Origin: Calonectria ilicicola
Taxonomy: Eukaryota > Ascomycota > Sordariomycetes > Hypocreales > Nectriaceae
Reading direction: 5' to 3'
Assembly: GCA_020809705.1 (NCBI GenBank)
Contig: CP085826.1
Location: forward strand, 5,084,001-5,148,000
DNA length: 64,000 nt
Shown here piece after piece: positions 23,722-32,815 of the stretch. The notes below the pieces were generated by a model. That model made no database searches and was not told the DNA's origin. It saw nothing but the letters and a program-made list of their open reading frames with translations. Every line of letters starts with the position of its first letter. The stretch's first letter is position 1. Made by a program: the position numbers and the translations under genes.

Positions 23722-24737
23722 CCTTGAAAGATTATCTATCCCTCCCCTAGTCTATTTTGGTGAATTGTGGGCTCGACTAAAAGGGAGCTCCAAAGCCACA
23801 ACGGTGGCAGATACAGTTAACTAGGTTTGACTATGATTCACCTGACCAAGACGTGCATGGCATTAGTTATACTTGAAGCCTAGCTTGTTATTCGTTTTTT
23901 TTCAAACTAGAAAAGAATAAATATAATAGAACGAACAATTCCATAATTGTCACTGAATATTAATTGTAAAGAAAAGTATTTTTGATTACTTAGATAGTGT
24001 CACAGTCCTAACTGTGTCATATTATACTCTACCTGGTTGTGATGTTGCTGACATCACAACGCATATCCTTTTAGTGTAGTGGCAAGGATCTACTCCTTAC
24101 AGATAGGTACTATCTAGCCCTCCCTTTTCCTTGACTTTTGGTATCTATTGCCTGCTTTAGCCCCTCGACTCCTTACTTCGATTTTGAAGGTCGCAGGTGT
24201 TAGGATTCACGGTCTTGGCAAGAGAGGCCATTTTAAAGACAACTATGTAAGTTTTCATGAGGGCATTAAAGTTGTGCTGTACAGAGGATTAAGTTGATTG
24301 TACTATATGAGAGTTAATCGGATGGTGCAGATACTATTACTTACAGTACCGATGATTGTGAAACTTAGTCGTATTGATAGATGTTCCTTGCCTTTGGAGC
24401 CGGAATTCAAGATATAACTATGTTTGGTTAAATATGCGCTGGGATTCATGGTCGTAGTAATGGACGCCATCTTAAGCACAAGTATCTAGCCCATGATTTA
24501 CCAAACAGAATTAAAAAAAAAATTATATAATTAATTATTTATTTATTTATCTATTTATTTATTTTCGGTCATCAAGTCAATATTTAAGGGATGAAGTGTC
24601 ACGGAGCACACCCTAGCCACTATACCAAAAGGATACGGGTTGTGATGTCAACAACATCACAACCAGCTAAGGTACATATACACAGGGCTTAGCCATAGCT
24701 GTGACATGAAGTCACAGAAGGGTAATCTTTCAAGAGG
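23722..24737. mobile_element. Larger inverted-repeat element related to the MITE-like copies
   Basis: The left end reads CCTTGAAAGATTATCTATCC and the right end carries GGGTAATCTTTCAAGAGG, the same terminal motif as the two short copies. Inside lie a 49-bp inverted repeat (24035-24083 with 24616-24664) and a diverged direct repeat (about 24197-24250 and 24436-24490). A second AT hairpin, followed by TTCGGTCATCAAGTCAATAT, matches the sequence at about 23662-23690. No transposase frame survives. It may be several nested elements rather than one. Confidence 0.4.
24035..24664. repeat. 49-bp inverted repeat pair with internal palindrome
   Basis: The arms 24035-24083 and 24616-24664 match at 44 of 49 positions as inverted copies; four of the five differences are transitions. 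Each arm also carries GTTGTGATGT and ACATCACAAC as a 10-bp hairpin stem around a five-base loop. Confidence 0.7.
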
Positions 24738-24953
24738 TGCGTTGTACATATCAATACCCTTAGATCAAGAAGAATGACACAAAATACATTCAGCCTGCCA
24801 AAAAAATGTATTCATAATCTAGCAGCGGAGAGTTTACTTTTTTCCTTTCATGACCGTTTGTTTCTTTTTTTAATCCTTCCTCCGCCTTGTATGCACGAAG
24901 AACCTGTACATACCTCTAATATCAATCCGCACATGCAATGCTGTCTAGACGGT

Positions 24954-27900
24954 CTACTCTAGCTTGAGCTGCTCAAACTGCTTAATTGTTTCCTCGAAGC
25001 TCTGTACTTCCTGCTTGGCGTCGGCCAGCTTCTTCTGGTCGGCCTCGCGGACAGCATCTGAGACCTTCTCGACGTAGCTTGGGTCGTTCAGTGTCTTCTC
25101 CTGCTTCTGAACGTTGGCCTTGACCTTGTCGAGCTTCTTCTGGGCCTTGGCAATCTCGGCATCGATGTCGACGCGGCCCTTTACGTGCAAGAACACGGAG
25201 GCCTCAGTGGAGACGGGGTAGGCGACGCAGCCAGCCGGTCGAGCGGCATCAGGCTTGAGAACGTTAATTCCCTTGACGCCCTTGCCGCTAAGAGACTTGA
25301 TAGAGGTGGCCTGGTCGTTGACGGTAGCCACAGCAGTGTCGTTGTAAGCCTGGATGATTACTGTGCACGGGTTAGTAAGTTTTGTAAAAATTGAAGAACG
25401 GAATCACGTCAACTCACCTTCAGCTTCGTCCTTGAGAGCGTACTCAGCCATCAAGGAACGAGTGGCCTTGACACAGCCGAGAACAAGCTCGTAGGCAGCC
25501 TCAGATTCGGGGTCCTCCAACTCAGCGTGGTGAGCGGGGTACTTGGCGACCATGATGGACTTGGTCTGATCTTCAGGTCGTCGGGGCATCCTCTGCCACA
25601 TCTCCTCGGTGATAAAGGGCATGAAGGGGTGGATCATGGTAAGAGCAGCCTCCAGGGCAGTGTAAAGGGTTTGGATGGCGGATTGGCGCTCTTCCTCGGT
25701 ACCGTCACGGATGATGGCCTTGGAGTTCTCAATGTACACATCGCAAAGCTCGTTGTACCAGTAGCGGTAGACAATGAGGGTGGCCTTGGAGAACTCACGC
25801 TCCTCAATGGCCATATTGATGTCACGAGCAGCAGTGTTCATCTTGTGGAGGATCCATCGCTCAGCCAGGGTCTTGCCGCGGACAACACCAGACTTGGCAG
25901 GGACAAAGTCCTGGGGGAGACTGCCCAGAACATACTTGGTAGCCTGGAAGATCTTGTTACAGAACTTGCGGTATCCGTGGATAATCTTGACATCCAGGTT
26001 GATGTCTCCACCACCAGTCGTGGCATTGATCATGGTAAATCGCAGAGCGTCTGCTCCACACTGTGGGATTCCCTCGGGGAACGCAGTCTTCTGGTACTTG
26101 GTGGCCTTCTGGATCTCGTTGGTGGGGAGGTTTCCAAGCTTGAGCTTGTCATGCAGATCCTGGAGTTGGATACCCTTGATAACATCAAGGGGGTCAACGA
26201 CGTTGCCCAAACTCTTAGACATCTTTCGACCTTCGGAGTCACGGACGAGACTGTGGCAGTACACCTCCTTGAATGGAACTTCGCCGGTCATCTTCAAGCC
26301 GAGCATGATCATTCGGGCAATCCAGAAGAAGAGAATATCCCATCCAGTCTCCAGGACGGAGGTAGGGTACAGGTGCTGCAGGTCGTGGGTCTTGTTGGGC
26401 CAGCCCAGAGTGCTGAAAGGCCAGAGGCCAGAGGAGAACCAAGTGTCAAGGACATCCTCATCACGCTTCAGGGTAAAGGTCTTTCCAGGCAGGGCAGCCT
26501 TAGCCTTCTCTTCGGCCTCCTGCTCGGTACGGCCAGCGAACCACAGCTTGTCTTCGGGGATATCGCCAGAGCCACCCTCAATGTTGGCAAAGTAAACGGG
26601 GCACTGGTGTCCCCACCACAGCTGACGACTGATGCACCAGTCGTTGATATCCTCGAGCCATCGGAAGTAGCTCTTCTCGGCGGTTTCGGGACGGATCTTG
26701 ATCTTGCCATCTCGCACAGCTTGAACGGCGGGCTCGGCCAATTCCTTCATTCGGACCCACCACTGAGGCTTCATAATGGGCTCAATAATATCCTTTGATT
26801 TTTCACACAAGGGTACCTTCATGGCGTTGTCCTTCTTGTCAACATATAATCCCTTGGCCTTGAGGTCATCCTGGATCTTGTATCTGACATCGAATCGCTT
26901 CATGCCCTTGTAAGGACCTGCGTTCTCGTTCATAAAACCATCGTCTGTGAGAATGTTGAGGAACTCAAGCTTGTGCTTCTGGCCAAGGTTGAAATCGTTG
27001 GGGTCATGGGCAGGGGTGAGCTTGACGGCACCGGTTCCAAACTCCATCTCGACATATTCATCCGCAATGATGGGGAGCTTTCGTCCCTCGATGAAGGGGT
27101 GGACGGCACTCTTGCCAACAAGATGCTTGTATCTCTCATCCTTGGGGTGGACAGCAATACCAGTGTCACCTAGCATTGTCTCGATACGGGTAGTAGCGAC
27201 TTCAATAGTCTCATCAGATCCCTCAATGGGATACTTGAAGTGGACAATGACACCAAACTCAATCTTCTTCTCGTAGCCAGGGACATCGAGGAGAGTGCGA
27301 CCTTCGAGCTCCTTGTTGTTAACTTCGAGGTTGGAGAGGGCAGTGTTCAGCTTTGTGCACCAGTTGACCAGGCGGTTGGCTCGGTAGATGACACCCTCCT
27401 CGTGCAACTTGACCCAAGTTTCGGTGACAGCAGCGGTGAGATTGGCGTCCATGGTGAAGGCTACAACTAGTTAGTCGCTGAAACAATAAAATCGATTTAT
27501 ACAAGGTCTTACCTTCTCGGCTCCAGTCGAACGAACTTCCCAGGCTGGTCAAGGCCTTGTTAATGCGCTTGTGGTACTCATCCTTCCACTCCCAGATGGT
27601 CTCGACAAACTTCTCTCGACCGAGATCGTGTCGGGTCTTGCCCTCTCGCCTCCACAGCATGTTTTCGACAACACTCTGGGTGGAAATACCGGCGTGATCG
27701 CAACCAGGGAGCCAGAGGGTGGTCTTGCCCTGCATGCGGTTCCATCGAACCATCAGATCCTGGAGCGAGTCACCGAGAGCATGGCCCATGTGCAGAGCGC
27801 CGGTGACATTGGGAGGAGGGTGAACAATGACGAAACTTCCCTCATCTTTGACGGTTCCATCAGCCTTGAACTCGGGCTTGAAGAAGCCCTCCTTCTCCCA

Positions 27901-28421
27901 CCAAGTATACCATGCTGACTCGACGGCGATGGGGTTGTAGGCCTTGAAGTGAGGGTCGTCGAACGATCGAATGCGCTTCTTCTCGCCTTCGGGGGTATCT
28001 TCGACATATTCGGGGAGAGGCTCCTCTTCGGGCTTCTTCTCCTTGGGCTTCTTCTCTTTTGCGGCTTTGGGGGCAGACTGGGTGGCCTTGGCCTTCTTGG
28101 CTTCAAACTTGGCCTGCTTCTCGGCCTTCTTTCGCTCCTTTTCCACTGTATGTATGTACTTGTCAGACGGCTGCGCATGAACTATATCGCCTTTTCCTTT
28201 TCTCTTTAAACCACAGAGGAAAACTTACACTCTTTCTCAGTCTTCACCTTGGGCGCGCCGCTGGCATCGGCGGGGGCTGTCGCTGCGGGGGGGGCGCTGG
28301 TCGACCCCTCATGGGAATCAGATGCCCCAGCTAGATAACACAATAGTTAGAGATGGAGCCGACAAACGGTGACAATGGAACAATTCTTACTTGGGTTTCC
28401 GTGGCCGGTGTTTGTCGCCAT
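24954..28421 (-). CDS. VAS1: Valyl-tRNA synthetase
   Basis: This class I synthetase charges tRNA-Val. Five exons (28421..28391, 28330..28229, 28145..27513, 27460..25418, 25360..24954) give 1071 residues. The N-terminal ~110 residues are Lys/Glu/Ala-rich. The HIGH-type motif is HMGH at about 163-166, the editing domain follows, [15 protein letters not shown] is typical, and KMSKS is at about 668-672. A C-terminal coiled-coil arm ([15 protein letters not shown] to [14 protein letters not shown]) completes it. Introns are 52-83 nt, and the one before FTMDANL restores [12 protein letters not shown] see only one ValRS gene in the window, and the AUG-initiated N-terminus is not a mitochondrial presequence. 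An in-frame upstream extension is annotated separately. Confidence 0.97.
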
Positions 28422-28547
28422 AGTAACTCGCGTGATTCTCAAGGGTGGTCTTGGGTAGAGAGGACGCACCCGTAATGCTCGAACCGCGAGTCGATACGTC
28501 GTTGCGGGTATGACTGGTTGAAGCCCAAAATTATGGGGCTCCAACAC
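28422..28547 (-). other. VAS1: In-frame non-AUG N-terminal extension of ValRS (candidate mitochondrial presequence)
   Basis: The VAS1 frame stays open for 42 codons upstream of the AUG from a TTG codon, just after an in-frame TAG. The extension contains YRLAVRALRVRPLYPRPP, then LRITRVT, with seven or more Arg and a single Glu, the composition of a mitochondrial presequence. Candidate near-cognate starts are the TTG at 28547 (G at -3, G at +4) and an ACG pair about 14 codons further in. Dual cytosolic and mitochondrial ValRS from one gene is established in yeast VAS1, and non-AUG presequence starts are known for yeast GRS1 and ALA1. Its use here is inference. Confidence 0.5.
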
Positions 28548-28931
28548 CGACTACAGAAAAATGGGCTTAAAAACTTACACGGAGTGACTCAGCGTCGAGC
28601 CTCAAGACTAGGTATAAAACACCCACACAAATTTCTGCCATGCCGAAACGTCGATATGCATGGTGGGATGAGGGGCAAGGCGACTATGTGGCGGTGCAAG
28701 GGTCCGGGGTTCGCACCTGGGAAAGCGGGCAGCTTCAGCCACATGAGAGCCAGCCAAATTTTAAACTTGCCTGAAATGCAGTTCTCTTTGTGGATTGGCG
28801 TAGGTCATCTGGAATCACCAATCAAATCTCCTTCATTTTCAACACATATTTTCTTTACTTTACATTATTCAGCCGGAATTTTGCTTTAGTTTGTAGATTC
28901 TTGATTTCAATCCCCTTCTTATCCGGTGCCA
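28548..28931. promoter_or_regulatory. Divergent promoter, VAS1 and a mitochondrial-type protein
   Basis: A short region between two divergent genes. No coding sequence is seen apart from the VAS1 leader. Confidence 0.45.
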
Positions 28932-30480
28932 ATGACACCTGCCATGATGGCCCTTCGTTCAGCATGGCGAACTTCGAGCAGTCGATACTCGTGCACCATT
29001 GCAGCCATTTCTCGAAGGACCTATTCGTCGCAGGATGGGTTTCTATCTTTCTCTATTGATTTTGGTCCTGAAAGAAAGGTAAATTAGTGTCAGAATGGTT
29101 CTTGTTTCGCCATATTCTAACAATCCCTCAGGACCCTTCGTCCCTGCTTCGCAACATTAAAAAGCGAGTGGAGTTAACAAACCCCAGCCGGCATGATGCA
29201 GTAGTCATGCTTGCAACGCCTCAGTACGCCAATATTTTTGATGATGAGGCATTCATGAAGGACTTTGTCGATGTTGTCTCAGGGCCCGAAAAGCCCGATC
29301 AGTTCCATGTCCTCGGTGCTGTCGTTGATCATGTCGCCCCATCAGTCTTTAGAAACAGGCCAATTCAGGGCTTTTCCGTACTGCGAGGGAACCTTGATTC
29401 TATTCTACCCGATATGTGGGCTCCAGAGCCTCCGAGAGCAGCTGAGGATGCCGATAAAGTTGCTGCCCTTACTGTCAGCTTTGGAAACCCTCGGCTCACT
29501 ATCCCCCTCACAAACACCACTTTTCTAAACCACCGAACCTCAACACTAATTGCCAGCCGGTTCAAACTTAGTCAAGGATCTCTGCATCTCACTGAGAGGA
29601 CCGAGAAGCACTGGCAGGAGATGGTAATACCCCTCAAGGAAGAACTGCAGTCTATAAAGGATCTCGGTCTTTGGGCCCCTCTAGTTCCATTAACGCATCC
29701 ACGCGTAGTGACGGAGAGTTTTGGAAACATTGTGCGACGGATAAATGTGGATGGCCAATCCACACCTGCATCTAATGAACTCGAGCTTGCTGTTGACGAG
29801 CTCCACAAGAAGAAGTCATACTTGGTGCAGACTTCCATGGGCGTGTGGGCCATGGTTACGCCTCCCACATATTCTCAAACGGTTAACAGCCTCGATAATT
29901 CAAAAGACCCAGATCCAGAAGCCACCTTTAACGAGGCTCAGTCTTCCGCTGGATCGGTGTCAACAACTTCGGATCGCCTCTGCGAGCTCTATGCGCAGGG
30001 AGGTCGCCTCTACCATATCTGTAAGTATTTCACCCTTTCATCAGTGCGCAGTTCTAATCCGATATATCAGTGAGTGGTGGCGGTGGTTGGGGTGCAAAGA
30101 AGGGTCTACTCTCTCTTGACCCTCAGAGAACACATTTCTCGCTGTCAGAGGAGGAGGAGATGCAGAGGTTTATTCAGGCAATGGACGGGGGCAACTTTGT
30201 TCCAGTTGGCTCCAAGATTCAATTTTTTGCCTCAACAGAAACAACAATCGAGCCACAAAATGAGGATTCATCTGGTGTGATTTTTGGCACCGCCGGAAAT
30301 GATCAAACCACGGCAGATAGCCCTGCTATCAATGGCGCAGTGGTTCTGGAAAACCACTTTGGTGCACTGTCAAACGAAGGCATCTTTGTTTCCTCCTCAG
30401 ACGCGGCAGCCAAAACAACCCCGGGGTTCTGCAATGAATGGAGACTGAATGTGCCTCACTCGCGAATTTTTGTCCAGTAG
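28932..30480 (+). CDS. Conserved-looking mitochondrial protein of unknown function
   Basis: Exons 28932..29078, 29132..30020 and 30071..30480 give 481 residues. The N-terminus (MALRSAWRTSSSRYSC, then ISRRTYSS) is Arg/Ser-rich without acidic residues, so mitochondrial import is likely. The rest has ordered-protein character, including DAVVMLATPQYANIF, a QFHVLGAVVDHVAPSV stretch and a striking Gly-rich SGGGGWGAKKGLLSLDP that is rebuilt across intron 2. I do not recognise the family with confidence; a FIST-like sensory fold is a weak possibility. The start could be the third Met (28944). It shares its upstream region with VAS1. Confidence 0.8.
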
Positions 30481-30812
30481 GCAAAGTAGATTTGATTAGA
30501 TTAACTGTCATTCGCCTGGATGGCGCACTACGTTGTATTTCTAGACACATGACGAGAAGTGTGTACTGTACTCCCCTAAATCTAAAGCGGCGTTATGTTA
30601 TGGCAAAATAAAAATGAAAATATTAGATCCCAGAATTCTATCAATGTCCAAGCCTACTGCCCCAGCCCGTATCAGTCCATCATCCTGTAACCGCACCACA
30701 GCCATTCATCCACTACAAACCACCAAATCCAAGCGACTCCGCACTTCCGCCATGGTCTCCTATCCCACAGCCTGTATATCCTCAAATTCCAGCTCCTCCT
30801 CCAACAACCACG
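30481..30812. other. Intergenic region upstream of tRNA-Leu
   Basis: This holds the 3' end of the preceding gene and the tRNA 5' flank. No gene is seen. Confidence 0.45.
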
Positions 30813-30910
30813 GGTGAGATGGCCGAGTTGGTTATGGCGTCAGGTTAAGGTTACCTTAACACCACTTCCTGATGGAGCAATCCTCCTGGGTTCGAGTCCC
30901 AGTCTCATCA
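30813..30910 (+). tRNA. tRNA-Leu(AAG) with a 16-nt intron
   Basis: The acceptor stem is GGTGAGA with TCTCATC (one G-T pair) and discriminator A. The D-arm begins TGGCCGAGTTGG, the anticodon stem is TCAGG/CCTGA, the anticodon AAG is at 30847-30849, the variable arm is long (TGGAGCAATCC), and the T-arm is CTGGG TTCGAGT CCCAG. The intron is 30851-30866, after position 37, and contains CCTTAA complementary to the anticodon loop TTAAGG, as in other Leu tRNA introns. The mature RNA is 82 nt before CCA addition. Confidence 0.95.
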
Positions 30911-30918
30911 TTTTTTTT
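30911..30918 (+). terminator. RNA polymerase III terminator
   Basis: Eight T directly follow the tRNA discriminator base. Confidence 0.9.
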
Positions 30919-31833
30919 GGCGTTTTTAAATAACTTTTTGGACGGGGAATGAATTGAATTATCATTCTGCTTCGTTTTGGGGTGGTTTGGTGGTGTTTTG
31001 ACGTGTTGGTGGTGAGTTTTAGTTGCGGGGCGTAGATGTGGTGGTAGGTGTGTCGTTGGGTGTGGCGGTGCATGTGTGGCGGAGCTACGGCGCCGGTTTC
31101 TGCTGGAGCCAGTGTTTGGTTTGAGTGACTTGTTTTGGGTATAAATGCAAGAGTGATGGTAGGTATCAAGTAATTTGGGTGGAGGTAGGGTTTATGATTG
31201 TTGGTGGTATTCTTGGTGGTATTGTTGTTTGGTTGACTTGAATTGCTGTCATTGACCTACTACGAGACACTGGTTATGACTTCAAACGATTGTCGCGGAC
31301 AGACATGTGTTGGTTTGGCAGCTATGGTTATTTGGAATGTTTACCGTAATTAGTTGCAATCTTTCAACTTCTAGGAGTAGACTAAGACGGCAACATTGAA
31401 CAAGAATGGCGAGCGGTAGATGACTCGCCAAAGGAAATTCTGGGCGTGCTTCAGTCAGGCCGGCACCGCAGAATGTCCGAAGAGGACTCCTCAAAAGAGG
31501 GGATGAACGATCGCGTGATGATAAACGATCGATGACGATGGTTGCAAAAAATCCAACAATATACTTGCGAGTAGTATTGCTCGTCTGCCCCTCCTTCACA
31601 GTGTTGGTAGACGTCACTTGGCAAGGGTGCGGAGGAGGGGGGCAACCCAAAACCAGATTTAGCCATCACCCATCTCAGCAGAGTTGCATGATGACGATTA
31701 CAGGTGACGTTTCATTATAAGCCTCCTTAGCCAGGAACGGTCTTTCTCAATCGCCCGTCATTAATATTGATGCTATAACACCTTATCGTTGTCCACAATT
31801 TACCATCGCCACTGATTGAGAGGTTGTTTTCCC
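30919..31833. other. Intergenic region, T/G-rich
   Basis: This lies between tRNA-Leu and the acidic orphan. A GGTGGT/TTGGTG-rich tract spans about 30985-31240. I find no gene, and the downstream part presumably holds the promoter of the acidic orphan. Confidence 0.45.
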
Positions 31834-32784
31834 ATGGCATCAAGACAGACCAACACAACAACATCATCGCGAAAAAGACCCAGAACCAATTCGCCATCGA
31901 AAAGCACGCAGAATCGGGCAAAAAGCAAATCAAAGCTTCGAAATGTCATCAGACCGACCGAAATCGTATCTCCAGGAGAGACAGGGGAGTTGATTCATGA
32001 CAAGAACCCCAGAGCAACGGGGGACGATAGCGAGAATAGTCAGAACTCATCAGATGAATATGGTGAGGGTATCGATTTCGAGCTATCAGAAGAGGAAGAA
32101 GATTATGGGGACGAGGAAGATGATGAGGAAGATGATGAAGATGATGAAGAAGACGGCGACGACGATGACGACGAGGACGATGAATATGACGAGGACGATA
32201 TAGAAAGCATTTATTTATCCGATTTGGATGAACCCGACCAGAAAAATAACAAGGCCGATGGAAAACTGGCACATCCGTCCCCACGTACGGCTCAGCGCAC
32301 TAACAAAAGGGTATCGCAACCGCAATACACTTATACTCAGACCCAAACAGCGTCGCAATGGATAGTCGCCCATCAGCAAACTCAAGGATCGCTTCGAGAC
32401 GTAGTCGTTTCGCGAGGAGCCTCCGCATCCCAGCAGCAAACCATACATCGACAATACCAAGTGCCAAGAGGGTCAAATCGAGAGAATAGGGGGAATGGCT
32501 TGAGACTCAATATGAGTTTGGATGTCAATGTCTCGTTCAGCGGCCTGGTATCAGGGCGAAACCTGTCGCTTGCCGGTGTAAGTTGTCACACGCATCTCGA
32601 TGACGCAAGCCGTCTCATACAATATAGGGACAATTATCTTACTCCTGGACAAGCCGTCGAGGGCAATGACGCAACCAGTATTCACCATAATTTCCGAAAT
32701 AGGATCCTGACCATGGGAGAAATAAATAGCTTGTCTAAACTAAAACAAAGATGGGATTTTAGGTGTTCGTTTCTAGCATTCTAG
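31834..32784 (+). CDS. Hypothetical protein with a long acidic run
   Basis: The open frame from MASRQTN gives 316 residues. The first ~60 residues are basic Ser/Thr/Lys/Arg-rich, followed by ~50 residues that are almost all Asp/Glu. A Gln/Thr-rich part comes next, and then NGLRLNMSLDVNVSFSGL, an alternating hydrophobic segment that recalls the short amphipathic repeat of a group of fungal orphan proteins. A strong GTAAGT donor at 32578, with an acceptor ATATAG ending at 32627, would give a 50-nt intron and a shorter tail, so the C-terminus is uncertain. I do not recognise the family. Confidence 0.5.
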   Translation: MASRQTNTTTSSRKRPRTNSPSKSTQNRAKSKSKLRNVIRPTEIVSPGETGELIHDKNPRATGDDSENSQNSSDEYGEGIDFELSEEEEDYGDEEDDEEDDEDDEEDGDDDDDEDDEYDEDDIESIYLSDLDEPDQKNNKADGKLAHPSPRTAQRTNKRVSQPQYTYTQTQTASQWIVAHQQTQGSLRDVVVSRGASASQQQTIHRQYQVPRGSNRENRGNGLRLNMSLDVNVSFSGLVSGRNLSLAGVSCHTHLDDASRLIQYRDNYLTPGQAVEGNDATSIHHNFRNRILTMGEINSLSKLKQRWDFRCSFLAF

Positions 32785-32815
32785 TGATATACATGGCCTA
32801 GATGTGGCCAGACCA

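Larger units (their letters stand above)
23598..24953. other. Convergent intergenic region filled with repeats
   Basis: This lies tail-to-tail between PRP28 and VAS1. The sequence is AT-rich with AATAAA arrays, inverted repeats and diverged direct repeats. No gene is seen. Confidence 0.55.

Noticed and set aside
25527..26798. 423-codon plus-strand frame opposite VAS1
   Set aside because: It is a shadow of the ValRS exon, caused by the codon bias of the coding strand.
28706..28730. GGGTTCGCACCTGG as a possible tRNA box B
   Set aside because: The expected G at the conserved position differs, no acceptor stem or D-arm can be paired upstream, and no T-run follows.
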